Shown: one piece after another, positions 9,676 to 21,326 of the stretch
Layout: each line of letters opens with the position of its first letter
How positions within the stretch are numbered: the stretch's first letter is position 1
Assembly (NCBI GenBank): GCA_015068085.1
Contig: SVLF01000007.1
Coordinates: forward strand, 1 to 64,000
Direction: 5' to 3'
Length of the DNA: 64,000 bases
Origin: Oscillospiraceae bacterium
GTDB lineage: Bacteria > Bacillota > Clostridia > Oscillospirales > JAAYXM01
Program-made: the position numbers and the translations under genes
The notes under the pieces: model-generated
Databases searched by the model: none
What the model saw: only the letters and a program-made list of their open reading frames with translations
Told to the model about the DNA's origin: nothing

Positions 9676-12600
9676 GTGGCTTTGTACATCTTCATGTTCA
9701 CAGCGAATACAGTCTTCTCGACGGCGCCTGCCGTATAAACCGACTTTGCGAGCGCGCAAAGCAGCTCGGTCAGCCTGCCGTTGCCATAACCGACCACGGA
9801 GTAATGTACGGGATTATCGACTTTTACCGTGCGGCGAAGGCGGCGGGGATAAAGCCCATTATCGGCTGTGAAGTGTATATGGCTCCGCGCTCTATGACGG
9901 ATAAAGAAGGCTCTGCCGACAGAGAGCCTGCCCACCTTGTTCTTCTCTGCAAAAACGAAACCGGATATAAAAATCTTATTCATCTCGTCAGTGCATCCTT
10001 TATGGAAGGCTTTTACGGCAAGCCGAGAATAGACCTCGATATCCTGAGAAAGCACTCTGAAGGGCTCATCTGCCTTTCTGCGTGTATTGCAGGGACGATT
10101 CCGCGCCTTATTCTGCGCGGTGACTTTGACGGTGCTCTTGAATATGCAAAAGAGCTTTACACAATCTTCGGAACGGATAATTTTTATCTTGAAATACAGG
10201 ACCACGGCATTGAGGAGCAAAGAGTCGTCAACCGTGAAATAGTCAGAATCTCACGTGAAACAGGAATCCCGCTCGTTGCAACGAATGACGCGCATTACGT
10301 AACACGCGAGGATGCGTATATTCAGGACGTTCTGATGTGCATACAAATGAACAAATCCGTCAGTGACCCCAGCAGAATGAAGTTTGCAACAAACGAGTTT
10401 TTCATCAAGAGCGAGGAGGAAATGCGCGACCTTTTCCCTCTGCAGCCGGAAGCGCTTGAAAACACACTGAAAATCGCCGAAATGTGCAATCTTGAGTTTG
10501 AATTCGGCAAGCATCACTTGCCTGAATACGACACACCAAAGGAATATGCAGACTCGCTTGCATATCTTAAGCATCTTGCAAACGACGGCTTTTCCCGCCG
10601 CTATCCCGACACCCCCGCGGGATACAGAGAACGCCTTGATTATGAGCTTGATATGATTACCCGTATGGGATATGTCGACTATTTTCTCATCGTGTGGGAT
10701 TTTATAAATTATGCACGCTCTCAGGATATACCGGTAGGACCCGGACGCGGAAGCGCCGCCGGAAGTATCGTTTCATACTGCCTCGGCATCACGAACATTG
10801 ACCCGATGAAGTATAACCTGTACTTCGAGCGCTTTCTTAATCCGGAAAGAATAAGCATGCCGGATATCGACGTTGACTTTTGCTACGAACGGCGTCAGGA
10901 GGTAATTGACTACGTTGTGCGCAAATACGGCGAGAAGCGTGTTGCGCAGATAGTCACCTTCGGTACAATGGCGGCACGCGGCTCCATCCGTGACGTTGCG
11001 CGCGTTCTTGACTTTCCGTATAACGAAGCCGACACAATTGCGAAAAACGTGCCGAACGAGCTTCATATGACGCTTGAAAAGGCGCTTAAGGTTTCAAAGC
11101 CGTTCCACGATTTTTACGAAGCGGACGAAAAATACAAAAAGCTTATCGATACCGCCATTGCAATTGAAGGTATGCCGAGGCATGCCTCTACCCACGCAGC
11201 AGGCGTTGTCATCACAAAAAACGCAGTTTCGTCCTACGTTCCCCTTGCCAGAAACGACGAAGCGGCGGTAACGCAGTTTACAATGGTCACGCTTGAGGAG
11301 CTTGGTCTTCTCAAAATGGACTTTTTGGGGCTTCGCAACCTTACCGTGCTCCACGATGCAGAGGTGCTTGTGCGCAAGCACACGCCCGCCTTTTCATTAT
11401 CCGATATTCCCGACAATGACGAGCTGACCTTCCGCGAGCTTTCTCTCGGTCACACGGCAGGTGTTTTCCAGCTTGAAAGCCAAGGCATGACGTCTGTTGT
11501 CGTAGGAATGAAGCCGCAGTCAATAGAAGATATCACCGCTATTGTTGCACTTTACCGCCCCGGTCCGATGGACTCTATTCCCCACTATATAAGTTGTAAA
11601 AACAATCCCGAAAACATAAAATATCAGCATCCGATGCTGAAGGAAATTCTCGAGGTTACCTACGGCTGTATCGTTTATCAGGAGCAGGTTATGGACATTT
11701 TCCGCAAGCTTGCCGGATATTCGCTCGGACGAGCCGATATGGTTCGCCGCGCTATTTCCAAGAAGAAAGAAAAGGACCTTCTCCGCGAGAGACAGAACTT
11801 TGTTTACGGAAACGAGCAAGACGGCATCGCAGGTGCCATCAATAACGGAATTCCCGAAGATGTCGCAAACAAGATATTCGATGATATCGTCGCATTTGCA
11901 AACTATGCGTTCAATAAGGCACACGCCGCAGCATATGCTGTTGTTTCATATCAGACGGCGTATATGAAGTTCCATCATCCGCGTGAGTATATGGCAGCGC
12001 TTCTCACCTCCGTTCTTGACTTCACAGACAAGCTTGCCGGATATTTCGAGCTTTGCCGCGAGATGGGAATAAAGGTCCTTCCTCCGGATATCAATGAGTC
12101 CTCCGCAAGCTTCACGGTAAGCGGAGAAAATATCCGTTTCGGTCTTGCCGCAGTAAAAAACGTCGGTCGTTCTTTTGTGAAAACACTCACCGACGAGCGC
12201 GATGCCGGAGGACCGTTCCGCTCTCTGCGTGATTTCTGTATGCGCTTGCAGTCTCGCGAGCTTAACCGACGCGCGCTTGAAAATCTTATCAAGTGCGGAG
12301 CCTTTGAAAGCACCGGTGCAAACCGCGCCCAGCTTCTTCAGGTTTATGACGGCATCTTAAACGGAATATCCTATATGAAGAGCAAAACGATAGAAGGACA
12401 GTTTAATCTTTTCACATCCGATACAGAAAACGAAGAACCAATGTACACCGAAGATCCACTTCCGCGCATTTCTGAGTATCCGCCCAAAACAATACTGTCG
12501 TTTGAGCGCGAGACGCTCGGTATTTATCTGTCGGGACATCCTCTGGATGATTATGCTCCTCTCCTGGAAAGGCTCAGAACCGAAACTGTTTCCGATGCGC

Positions 12601-13127
12601 TCAACACCGAAAAGCACAACGACGGTGACAGCGTTTTTATCGCCGCCTGTGTCTCATCGGTGCGTCTTAAGGCAACGAAAAGCAATGCAATGATGGCTTA
12701 CGCCGTATTTGAAGGAACGGTCGGCTCGATTGAGGGTATCGTTTTCCCGAAGGTACTCGAAAAGCATCAGGCTGTTCTTGAAGAGGGTGCTATTGTAGTT
12801 ATCCGCGGAAGAATAAGCACTCGTGAGGATTCTGCACCCCAGCTTATATGCGACGAGCTTCACAAGATATCCGAATATGAATATATGAGCACAGACACAT
12901 CCGGCACAGACAAGCTTTATCTGCGTTTTCCGTGCGAAGACTGTCAGAATGCAAAAGCAGTCAAAGCAATGACAACGGCGTTTCCCGGAAAGCTTGAAAC
13001 GATAATGTATTTCGAGGACACAAAAAAGCGTGTCCGGACGCATATGGCAAATGATATAATGCTCTTTAACCGTCTTCGCGAAATGCTCGGTGCAGAAAAC
13101 GTTGTACTGAAAAACGCCGGAGATTAG
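9672..13127 (+). CDS. dnaE: DNA polymerase III subunit alpha
   Basis: PHP domain FVHLHVHSEYSLLDGA, GPGRGSAAGSIVSYCLGIT, PDIDVDF, OB fold. Confidence 0.97.
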   Translation: MSGFVHLHVHSEYSLLDGACRINRLCERAKQLGQPAVAITDHGVMYGIIDFYRAAKAAGIKPIIGCEVYMAPRSMTDKEGSADREPAHLVLLCKNETGYKNLIHLVSASFMEGFYGKPRIDLDILRKHSEGLICLSACIAGTIPRLILRGDFDGALEYAKELYTIFGTDNFYLEIQDHGIEEQRVVNREIVRISRETGIPLVATNDAHYVTREDAYIQDVLMCIQMNKSVSDPSRMKFATNEFFIKSEEEMRDLFPLQPEALENTLKIAEMCNLEFEFGKHHLPEYDTPKEYADSLAYLKHLANDGFSRRYPDTPAGYRERLDYELDMITRMGYVDYFLIVWDFINYARSQDIPVGPGRGSAAGSIVSYCLGITNIDPMKYNLYFERFLNPERISMPDIDVDFCYERRQEVIDYVVRKYGEKRVAQIVTFGTMAARGSIRDVARVLDFPYNEADTIAKNVPNELHMTLEKALKVSKPFHDFYEADEKYKKLIDTAIAIEGMPRHASTHAAGVVITKNAVSSYVPLARNDEAAVTQFTMVTLEELGLLKMDFLGLRNLTVLHDAEVLVRKHTPAFSLSDIPDNDELTFRELSLGHTAGVFQLESQGMTSVVVGMKPQSIEDITAIVALYRPGPMDSIPHYISCKNNPENIKYQHPMLKEILEVTYGCIVYQEQVMDIFRKLAGYSLGRADMVRRAISKKKEKDLLRERQNFVYGNEQDGIAGAINNGIPEDVANKIFDDIVAFANYAFNKAHAAAYAVVSYQTAYMKFHHPREYMAALLTSVLDFTDKLAGYFELCREMGIKVLPPDINESSASFTVSGENIRFGLAAVKNVGRSFVKTLTDERDAGGPFRSLRDFCMRLQSRELNRRALENLIKCGAFESTGANRAQLLQVYDGILNGISYMKSKTIEGQFNLFTSDTENEEPMYTEDPLPRISEYPPKTILSFERETLGIYLSGHPLDDYAPLLERLRTETVSDALNTEKHNDGDSVFIAACVSSVRLKATKSNAMMAYAVFEGTVGSIEGIVFPKVLEKHQAVLEEGAIVVIRGRISTREDSAPQLICDELHKISEYEYMSTDTSGTDKLYLRFPCEDCQNAKAVKAMTTAFPGKLETIMYFEDTKKRVRTHMANDIMLFNRLREMLGAENVVLKNAGD

Positions 13128-13230
13128 AAAGTTAAAAAATTGTCATATCATAGCTATTTACTTTTTTAATCTTAATGGTATAATTAATATATAGAATAAG
13201 TTAGTTTTCTGTTTGAAAGGTTGATTTACT

Positions 13231-14202
13231 ATGTCAGAAATTAAAACGATAGGTGTCCTAACAAGCGGCGGCGATGCTCCCGGAATGAATGCGGCAATCC
13301 GCGCCGTTGCACGTACAGCGGCATATCACGGCATAACCTGCCTTGGCATACGCCGCGGATATAACGGTCTCATAAACGGCGATGTCGTAGAACTGAACGC
13401 CCGAAGCGTTAACGGAATTATCTCCAAAGGAGGAACAATGCTCTTCACCGCGCGCTGTCCTGAGTTTATGACCCCCGAGGGAATAAAGAAGGGTGCAGAT
13501 ACGTGCAAATATCTCGGAATCGACGGAATTGTCACTATCGGCGGCGACGGAACCTTCCGCGGTGCACGTGACCTTGCAGCAAGCGGAGTTCATACAATCG
13601 GCGTCCCCGCAACGATTGACAATGACATTTCATCAACTGAGTACAGCATCGGCTTTGACACAGCCTGCAATACTGCACTTGACGCAATCGACAAGCTGCG
13701 TGATACGATGCAATCCCATGAGCGTTGCTCTGTTGTTGAGGTTATGGGGCACAATGCCGGTCATCTTGCGCTTCATGTTGCAATTGCCTGCGGTGCTCAG
13801 GCTGTTCTCGTTCCCGAAAAACCGTTTGACTTCCAGCGCGATGTTGTTGAAAAAATCCGCGCAGGACGAATCAACAAACGGTCTCACTTTATCATCATTC
13901 AGGCAGAAGGCGTTGGAAACTCAGTCGACATCACAAACCGTATTATTGAAGAAACCGGTATTGATACACGTCTCACCATTCTCGGCCACATTCAGCGCGG
14001 CGGAAGCCCAACGGCGCGCGACCGCGTTATGGCAAGCCGTTTTGGTGAATATGCAGTTCACACACTTATGGCAGGAAAAACCAACCGCGTTGTCTGCGCA
14101 CGTGACAATGATATATGTGATATTGATATAAACGAAGCCCTCGAGATGAAAAAGGATCTCCCTGAGAATATGTATATGACCTCAAAGATAATGTCGATAT
14201 AA
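13231..14202 (+). CDS. pfkA: 6-phosphofructokinase
   Basis: IGVLTSGGDAPGMNAAIR, IGGDGTFRGA, PATIDNDI, HIQRGGSP. Confidence 0.97.
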   Translation: MSEIKTIGVLTSGGDAPGMNAAIRAVARTAAYHGITCLGIRRGYNGLINGDVVELNARSVNGIISKGGTMLFTARCPEFMTPEGIKKGADTCKYLGIDGIVTIGGDGTFRGARDLAASGVHTIGVPATIDNDISSTEYSIGFDTACNTALDAIDKLRDTMQSHERCSVVEVMGHNAGHLALHVAIACGAQAVLVPEKPFDFQRDVVEKIRAGRINKRSHFIIIQAEGVGNSVDITNRIIEETGIDTRLTILGHIQRGGSPTARDRVMASRFGEYAVHTLMAGKTNRVVCARDNDICDIDINEALEMKKDLPENMYMTSKIMSI

Positions 14203-14213
14203 CTTTAACAACT

Positions 14214-14249
14214 TTGCACCGTATGGAAAATGATTTCCATACGGTGCAA
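14214..14249. terminator. bidirectional terminator between convergent pfkA and the Gfo/Idh gene
   Basis: 16-bp perfect stem ttgcaccgtatggaaa-atga-tttccatacggtgcaa. Confidence 0.75.
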
Positions 14250-14292
14250 TCATTGTGCAGTATACCACAAATTACCTTTTCGAAAGCTATGC

Positions 14293-15591
14293 TCAGTATT
14301 CAAATCCCAGACTTTTTGCATACTCTGATACACTTTCAACCGTTCCCTGCTTGCGCGCTTTTTCTGCGGCAAAAGCTATTATATGGTTTTGAGTCGAAAT
14401 ATCAATATCAGCAGCACAAAATCCCTTATATTCTCCGTTAAAATATTCATAGAGTTCATATATAATGCCGGTATCTCCGCCACCGTGTCCTCCCTCTATG
14501 CTTTCCTCTGTCCATTCAACAGATAGATTTATTTTCTTTCTGTCCTCAAATGTGAAAACTGTAATTTCCGTATCACTTGCATTTGCATATAGCTCGCCTT
14601 TTGTTCCAAAAATGCGGATATAGCGTCCGCCTTCATTAAATGCGTTCATTGTAAGAGATGCCGTAACTCCTCCTTCAAACTGCATGTTTACAATCTGATG
14701 GTCAACAACATCGTTCCCCGCATGATATACACACGCTCCATAGTTGGAGTTCCTTATGCCTGCAAGCACTTCTTCATCCAGCGGAGGATCATTTTCCGAA
14801 TATCCTTTTGATGCTGCCCAGCGGCAAAATCCCAACGGGCATTTTTCAGAAAAATAAATTTTGTTGATATCATACGGACATTCCTCCCTTACAGGACAAA
14901 AAGTGTCCACACAACGCAAAGGTGCATTTTCAGGTGCGCGTTCAGGCTTAAAATACGTCAATTCGCCAAAAGAAGATACTTTTTCACACGGTCGGTTAAT
15001 CAGCCATTGAATAATATCAACATCATGACAACATTTCGCAAGAAGCATCGGCGTGGTTTCATCTTCACACTTCCAATTTCCTCTTACATAGCTGTGACTA
15101 TGATGTACATTCCCGACACCTTCAACAGCCAGCACAGACATTACATCTCCGATCAATCCATCCATCACAGCCGTTTTCACGGTTTTATAAAATGGTGTAT
15201 ATCTGAGGACATGGCAAACTAAAACTTTCACACCCTTTTTCTTCGCCGCCGTTGCAATCGCAATGCATTCTTCTGCAGTCTGGGCAATCGGCTTTTCTAA
15301 AAGCAAATTATACCCGCATTCTATTGCAGCCAACGCAGGTTCCAGATGCATTTCATCCAATGTTGCGATTATCGCTACATCCGCCAATCTGGGTAATGAA
15401 AGAAGTTCGTTATAGTTTGCAAAGCAATTTTCTTCCGGAATACTGAACATTTCTTTTATATGTCTTCTGCGCGATTCAATCGGTTCCGCAACTCCCACAA
15501 CATCAAACATATCGGGAAGCTTCTTCATATTTTCGACATACGTTGTTCCCCTGCTTCCGGCACCTACCAGGATAACAGTAAGTTTTTTCAA
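14293..15591 (-). CDS. Gfo/Idh/MocA family oxidoreductase
   Basis: KKLTVILVGAGSRGTTYVENM Rossmann motif, LLEKPIAQT motif; TTG start proposed at 15591. Confidence 0.85.
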   Translation of the reverse strand: MKKLTVILVGAGSRGTTYVENMKKLPDMFDVVGVAEPIESRRRHIKEMFSIPEENCFANYNELLSLPRLADVAIIATLDEMHLEPALAAIECGYNLLLEKPIAQTAEECIAIATAAKKKGVKVLVCHVLRYTPFYKTVKTAVMDGLIGDVMSVLAVEGVGNVHHSHSYVRGNWKCEDETTPMLLAKCCHDVDIIQWLINRPCEKVSSFGELTYFKPERAPENAPLRCVDTFCPVREECPYDINKIYFSEKCPLGFCRWAASKGYSENDPPLDEEVLAGIRNSNYGACVYHAGNDVVDHQIVNMQFEGGVTASLTMNAFNEGGRYIRIFGTKGELYANASDTEITVFTFEDRKKINLSVEWTEESIEGGHGGGDTGIIYELYEYFNGEYKGFCAADIDISTQNHIIAFAAEKARKQGTVESVSEYAKSLGFEY

Positions 15592-15705
15592 AACAACCAC
15601 TCTTTTCTTGACATATTTTTTATTATATGATAGCATAAAAGAGTGGTTCTTCATAGAACAAAAACGCGCCATTTTAGCATTATATTGATTTTTCAGGTGA
15701 TTTCT

Positions 15706-16520
15706 ATGCAATTTGAATATTTAGAAAGGACTCCTGTAGCATACAGTCCTTCTGCCGTAAAAGTGCTTCGCTTTTCACCAAAAGCCGGAAGCAATTGCTT
15801 TCGGCTGCACTGGCATGACCGTATTGAAATAATATATTTAAAACGCGGTCTGGTCGAATTCATCTGCGGAGCTCAAAGCGGCACGTTAAAAGAAGGATGC
15901 GCACTTATCGTTCCGCCACGCTCCGTTCATCATATGAAAGCGGTAAGCGATTCCGCATATGATACGTTAATGTTTGATGTAAGATTTTTTTATAACGAAA
16001 CTGAAATATGTAAAAACCTCCTGCCCTGTTTTATGAAAAACAGCGCAAAATACGAAAATATCTGTACATCAAAAAAGTTCTTTCATGCATAAACAGACTG
16101 TGCAACGAAGTCAACACCGACACATTGAATGCCGTTTGCGAAGTTTATCGTTTACTTCATTTGCTTATTGAAGAAAAAATTGTAGTTGTTTCAGACGAGA
16201 AAAAGAACGATGATGTTTCTCGTATAACCGAATATCTTGAGCAGAATTTTGCAGAAAGCATAACATCACAACAGTTAAGTGAGCAATTCGGATATACTGC
16301 AGCTCATCTATGTCGCAAATTTAAAAAGGAAATCGGTCTGCCTCCATTAACGTATCTTAAAATTTACAGACTTGAACGTGCATATAACCTGATTACAGAA
16401 AGCACCCTCCCAATATCTGACATAGCCGAAAACAGCGGATTTGATGATCCCAACTATTTCACACGCTGTTTCACTGCCCACTTCGGTCATCCTCCCTCTT
16501 ATTATCGGAAGAAGCAATAA
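15706..16520 (+). pseudogene. AraC-family regulator split by a frame change (programmed frameshift, mutation or sequencing error)
   Basis: cupin-like N-terminal part 15706-16092 and AraC HTH part (ITSQQLSEQFGYTAAHLCRKFKKEIG) in the -1 frame; both parts join cleanly at A AAA AAG 16071-16077. Confidence 0.7.
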
Positions 16521-16682
16521 TCACTATGCCAAAAAGATGGCGCTGTTATTTAATCATCAAAAAAACAACCAAAAAACAACGCTTTCAGCGTTGTTCTAAT
16601 GCTATTTGCTTGTTCAAAGATTTTGCAAAAAACTCTATACTAATAGCAACGAATCAACGCTATTGGTATTGGAGGATACACA

Positions 16683-17003
16683 ATGGATAAAATTGTATTA
16701 GGCGCAAGAATCCGCGAAGCGCGCAATAAATGTAAATTCACACAAGAAGTTCTGGCAGAAAAAGCAGATATCGGTGTTATGTATCTCGGCGAAATCGAAC
16801 GCGGAATAAAAATGCCAAGCCTCAATGTATTTATTCGCCTTGTCGAGGCTCTCAACATTTCTGCAGACTATATTCTTCGGGATGAACTAAGCTCAGGCAG
16901 GGATTTTGTTTTTGACGAGCTTACAGCTAAACTCTCCCCGCTTACTCCTAAGCAACGCAAAGCTGCTTCGGACATATTAGATGCTTTTATAAGAAATTTG
17001 TAA
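16683..17003 (+). CDS. XRE-family transcriptional regulator
   Basis: HTH_3 pattern ARIREARNKCKFTQEVLAEKADIGVMYLGEIERGIKMPSL. Confidence 0.85.
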   Translation: MDKIVLGARIREARNKCKFTQEVLAEKADIGVMYLGEIERGIKMPSLNVFIRLVEALNISADYILRDELSSGRDFVFDELTAKLSPLTPKQRKAASDILDAFIRNL

Positions 17004-17056
17004 TATACTGTTGCATTTTACATAATTCGACTATTTTCGACATAAAGATATGTTAT

Positions 17057-17102
17057 CATTAGCATATAGCATTGAGCACACGCTATATGCTAATGTTTTT
17101 TT
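17057..17102 (+). terminator. terminator/attenuator ahead of abrB-like gene
   Basis: 14-bp perfect stem cattagcatatagc/gctatatgctaatg followed by T7. Confidence 0.75.
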
Positions 17103-17118
17103 CAGGAGGACCATCTCA

Positions 17119-17292
17119 ATGAAACAAATAGGAATAATAAGGAAAACTGATAAACTCGGAAGAATCGTTATACCGAAAGAAATACGAGATTTTTTCGACA
17201 TTGACATCTGCGAGCCTGTCGAAATTCTCGCTACCGAAAACGGAGTTCTTATACGAAAAGCAAATTACAAGCTTGAAAAAATCCAGCAATGA
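17119..17292 (+). CDS. AbrB/SpoVT-type transition-state regulator
   Basis: MKQIGIIRKTDKLGRIVIPKEIRDFFDIDICEPVEILATENGVLIRK, classic AbrB N-domain. Confidence 0.88.
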   Translation: MKQIGIIRKTDKLGRIVIPKEIRDFFDIDICEPVEILATENGVLIRKANYKLEKIQQ

Positions 17293-17361
17293 ATGTCTTG
17301 ATTGTTTGCGAAAAAAACAGTCTCTTCCTGCAAGGGAAAAGACTGTAGTAAATACTCTATG

Positions 17362-17880
17362 TCATACCGTTTTTTTCACTGCCATATAGAAGCTTATGCC
17401 GGTTATCGGTGCAAAGGATACGTCAGGCGTGTTATATCTGTCAAGAAAGCGTGCCTGTATTTCATCCGACATGATATATTCGTAAATGAGAAAGCCGCAG
17501 TCAGAAAGAAGCTTTTCCATCTTTTCAAACGGCTCATTCTCCGGGCGATCAAGCACGACAGTGCTTCCCTCTTTGAATATCCGTGAAAGCGCCCCCATCA
17601 GCCCCTGAAGCTTTATAATCGGCATATCAAAGCTTAGTCCTAACATATTGCAAAAACACATTTCATCCTTTGCAAAGCACGGAATTTCGATTTGTGATAT
17701 TCTCCCTTTGCTTGACAGCAAAATGCGCGAGTGGCGCATTCCCTCGGCATCAGGAAGCTTAAACGGCGCAAGGCGCGTGTTAAAATCAACATACTGCTGT
17801 GCACCGAGCTGCTTTGCATTCCGCAATGCCGGAGCCGCATATTCCGCGCGGGCAAGAGTTCCCATAAGTATATTCTGCAT
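17362..17880 (-). CDS. conserved hypothetical protein
   Basis: intact 172-aa ORF upstream of gltX in the same orientation; no family confidently recognised. Confidence 0.5.
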   Translation of the reverse strand: MQNILMGTLARAEYAAPALRNAKQLGAQQYVDFNTRLAPFKLPDAEGMRHSRILLSSKGRISQIEIPCFAKDEMCFCNMLGLSFDMPIIKLQGLMGALSRIFKEGSTVVLDRPENEPFEKMEKLLSDCGFLIYEYIMSDEIQARFLDRYNTPDVSFAPITGISFYMAVKKTV

Positions 17881-17903
17881 AAATTTTCACCTCAGTTCGA
17901 CTA

Positions 17904-17930
17904 AAACAGCCCCTTTCGGGGCTGTTTGTC
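17904..17930 (-). terminator. terminator downstream of gltX
   Basis: aacagcccc-tttc-ggggctgttt hairpin. Confidence 0.6.
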
Positions 17931-17931
17931 T

Positions 17932-19407
17932 TTACGATAGTTTTTCAATTGCGACATCTATTCTGCGGAGAGTTTCTTCTTTTCCGAGAATGTGACAGAA
18001 CTCAACACCGCCTCCGGGCGTTACCTGCTTGCCTGAAAGCGCCGTGCGAAGCGGCCACAGAACAAATCCGTTCTTAAGCTCGTGCTCTGCAATATAGGCA
18101 AAGAGAGTGTCGTGGATACACTCAAAGCTCCAATCGCTTATTCCCTCAATAACCGGGCGAAGCTCACGCAGTGTGACAAGCGCGGTCTCTGCATTCGTCT
18201 TCATCTTCTTGTGGAAATACATCTCGCTGTCATACTCCGGAACAGCGTCAAAGAAATCAACCTGCTCGGGAATATCGGAAAGCCGCTCACATCTCTGCTG
18301 AAGAAGCGGAGCAATGAGATCCGGATTAATGTCGGGGTTCTTTACGCCCTGACGGATATACGGGCGAGCAACCTCTGCAAACTGCTCCGGTGTCATTGCG
18401 CGGATGTACTCTGCATTTATATACTTAAGCTTTGCCGTGTCGAAAATTGCAGGCGACTTTGATATGCCGCGAAGCTCGAAAATATCGACAAGCTCGGAAA
18501 GCGAGAATATTTCCTGCTCACCGCCCGGGCTCCACCCGAGAAGTGTTACATAGTTTACAACGGCATCCTTAAGATAACCTTCGTTTATAAGATCCTCATA
18601 GGACGGGTCTCCGTTGCGCTTTGAAAGCTTATGCTGTGCATCCTTCATAACCGGTGAGCAGTGAACATACGTCGGGATTTCCCAACCGAAAGCCTCATAG
18701 AGAAGATTATATTTCGGCGCGGAAGAAAGATACTCCGAGCCGCGCACGACGTGAGTAATTCCCATAAGGTGATCGTCGATAACGTTTGCGAAGTTATATG
18801 TCGGATACCCGTCGCTCTTTATAAGAATCTGATCGTCAAGGTCTTCATTCGGAACGGTTATATCGCCGTAAACAACATCTGAAAACGTTGTTTCGCCGCT
18901 TTCCGGCATCTTCTGACGAATAACATACGGAACCCCTGCATCAAGTTTCTCCTGAATCTCTTCCGGAGAAAGGCGTGAGCAACGTCCGTCATACTTCGTC
19001 GGTGCATCCCCTTCCTTTTCCTCATGGTCGGTCTTTTCGCAGAAGCAACGGTATGCCGCTCCCTTTTCTATCAAAAGCTCGGCATACTGCTTATACATTC
19101 CCATACGTTCACTCTGAACATACGGACCTACAGGGCCGCCGATATCCGGACCTTCATCGTAGTTAAGTCCCGTTTCGCGGAGCGTGCGGTAGATAAGGTC
19201 AGTAGCTCCCTCAACAAGACGTCCGCGGTCAGTATCCTCGATACGGAGGATAAAATCACCGCCGTTGTGCTTTGCAATCATATAGGTATAGAGAGCTGTG
19301 CGGAGATTGCCTATGTGCATATACCCCGTGGGGCTGGGAGCGAAGCGCGTTCTTACCTTTCCTTTAGGAATACGCGCCTCTGCCTCCTCGTAAAATTTCA
19401 TATCCAT
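17932..19407 (-). CDS. gltX: glutamate--tRNA ligase
   Basis: [31 protein letters not shown] (KMSKS-equivalent). Confidence 0.95.
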   Translation of the reverse strand: MDMKFYEEAEARIPKGKVRTRFAPSPTGYMHIGNLRTALYTYMIAKHNGGDFILRIEDTDRGRLVEGATDLIYRTLRETGLNYDEGPDIGGPVGPYVQSERMGMYKQYAELLIEKGAAYRCFCEKTDHEEKEGDAPTKYDGRCSRLSPEEIQEKLDAGVPYVIRQKMPESGETTFSDVVYGDITVPNEDLDDQILIKSDGYPTYNFANVIDDHLMGITHVVRGSEYLSSAPKYNLLYEAFGWEIPTYVHCSPVMKDAQHKLSKRNGDPSYEDLINEGYLKDAVVNYVTLLGWSPGGEQEIFSLSELVDIFELRGISKSPAIFDTAKLKYINAEYIRAMTPEQFAEVARPYIRQGVKNPDINPDLIAPLLQQRCERLSDIPEQVDFFDAVPEYDSEMYFHKKMKTNAETALVTLRELRPVIEGISDWSFECIHDTLFAYIAEHELKNGFVLWPLRTALSGKQVTPGGGVEFCHILGKEETLRRIDVAIEKLS

Positions 19408-19482
19408 TTATCATCAATCCTTATCTTATCCCCCGCCGCGTAAGCGGCGGGGTAATATTGCTTAAATATTTCAAAACTATAT

Positions 19483-21156
19483 TTATTTTTTCTTCGCCCA
19501 TGAATCCTTGAGCGATACTGTGCGGTTAAACACAAGCTTTTCTTCTGTTGAAAGCTTTGTATCAAGACAGAAATAACCGTTGCGGAGGAACTGGTAATGT
19601 CCGTCACCAAGGCCGTCTTTTATAGCAGATTCACATTTGCAGCCTGAGAGAATTTCAAGCGAATCGGGGTTGATGTTGTCCGTAAACGCACCGCCCTCGG
19701 GGAACTCGCCCGGATTTTCCGCGTTGAACAGATTCTCATAAAGGCGAACCTCCGCATCAACCGCGTCATGCGCCGATACCCAATGGATTGTACCCTTTAC
19801 CTTGCGCTTGTCGGGCGTATCACCGCCACGGGATTCGGGATCGTACTCTGCATGGATAACAGTTACATTGCCGTTCTCATCGGTCTCAAAGCTCTTGCAG
19901 GTAACATAATACGCATACTTAAGGCGAACTTCGTTTCCGGGGAACATTCTGAAATATCCCTTGACCGGCTCTGCAAGGAAGTCCTCCCGCTCGATATAAA
20001 GCTCACGCGAGAAGGTAACCTTATGTGTTCCGCTGTTCTCGTCAGCCGGATTGTTCTGTGCGTCAAAGGTCTCCGTCTGCCCTTCTGGGTAATTGTCGAT
20101 AACAAGCTTTATAGGACGGAGAACAACCATCATACGCATCGCGTTTTCGTTAAGATCCTCGCGGATGCAATGTTCAAGGAAACCGTAGTCAACGGTGTTA
20201 TATGCCTTTGAAACGCCGATTCTCTCGCAGAAGTTGCGGATGGAGCGCGGAGTATAGCCGCGGCGGCGTAGTCCCGAAAGCGTCGGCATACGCGGATCAT
20301 CCCAACCGTCAACGTGCTTTTCCTCAACAAGCTGGCGGAGATAGCGCTTGGACATAACTGTGTTTGTAACATTAAGGCGCGAGAACTCAATCTGGCGCGG
20401 CGGATTTTCAAATCCTATCTCCCGTACCACCCAGTCATAAAGCGGACGGTGGTTTTCAAACTCGATTGAGCAGAGGGAATGGGTAATGCCCTCAAGCGCG
20501 TCCTGAATCGGGTGTGCATAGTCGTAAAGCGGATAGATGCACCACTTATCACCCTGACGGTGGTGGTGAGTGTGCAGAATTCTGTATATTGCCGGATCGC
20601 GCATATTCATATTCGGAGATGCCATATCAATCTTTGCGCGGAGAGTGTGGCTACCGTCCGGAAATTCGCCGTTCTTCATACGCTCAAACAAATCGAGGTT
20701 TTCCTCAACGGAGCGGTCCCGGTACGGGCTGTTCTTGCCCGGCTCTGTGAGCGTACCGCGATACTCACGCATTTCATCTGCAGAAAGATCGCAGACGTAT
20801 GCCTTGCCGCGTTTGATAAGCTCTATTGCAAACTCATAGCATTTGTCGAAATAATCCGAGCCGTAGAAGATGCCGCCGTTAGGCTCAGCACCGAGCCAGC
20901 GAAGATCCTCTTCTATTGAACGGACATATTCATCATCCTCGCGGACGGGGTTTGTGTCGTCATAGCGAAGATTGAAAAGACCGTTATATTTCTGTGCAAC
21001 GCCTGCCGAAATCCAGATAGCCTTTGCACTGCCGATATGCAGATAGCCGTTCGGCTCCGGCGGAAAGCGCGTGTGAATCTTTGTTAATCCCTTTTTCTCA
21101 ATATCCTCATTTATCGCCTCGTGGATAAAATTGGTTGGGCTTGTGTTTACGTCCAT
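19483..21156 (-). CDS. glnS: glutamine--tRNA ligase
   Basis: [50 protein letters not shown]. Confidence 0.95.
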   Translation of the reverse strand: MDVNTSPTNFIHEAINEDIEKKGLTKIHTRFPPEPNGYLHIGSAKAIWISAGVAQKYNGLFNLRYDDTNPVREDDEYVRSIEEDLRWLGAEPNGGIFYGSDYFDKCYEFAIELIKRGKAYVCDLSADEMREYRGTLTEPGKNSPYRDRSVEENLDLFERMKNGEFPDGSHTLRAKIDMASPNMNMRDPAIYRILHTHHHRQGDKWCIYPLYDYAHPIQDALEGITHSLCSIEFENHRPLYDWVVREIGFENPPRQIEFSRLNVTNTVMSKRYLRQLVEEKHVDGWDDPRMPTLSGLRRRGYTPRSIRNFCERIGVSKAYNTVDYGFLEHCIREDLNENAMRMMVVLRPIKLVIDNYPEGQTETFDAQNNPADENSGTHKVTFSRELYIEREDFLAEPVKGYFRMFPGNEVRLKYAYYVTCKSFETDENGNVTVIHAEYDPESRGGDTPDKRKVKGTIHWVSAHDAVDAEVRLYENLFNAENPGEFPEGGAFTDNINPDSLEILSGCKCESAIKDGLGDGHYQFLRNGYFCLDTKLSTEEKLVFNRTVSLKDSWAKKK

Positions 21157-21326
21157 TATGTCAAACTACCTCCGATTTTTTACAGTTCACATTATTCTAA
21201 ACTATATTTTACCACACTTTGTATGCAATACTCAATAGTAAATTTGAAATAATTCAGCAAAAAAATCCGAGCGACCTGTTTATCGTTCGGATTTTTATGT
21301 TGTACTGCGCATCGGTGAAGCCTTTC

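Noticed and set aside
5953-14202. Unusual operon murB-rapZ-yvcK-whiA-dnaE-pfkA
   Set aside because: This order is common in Clostridia; ordinary core genome
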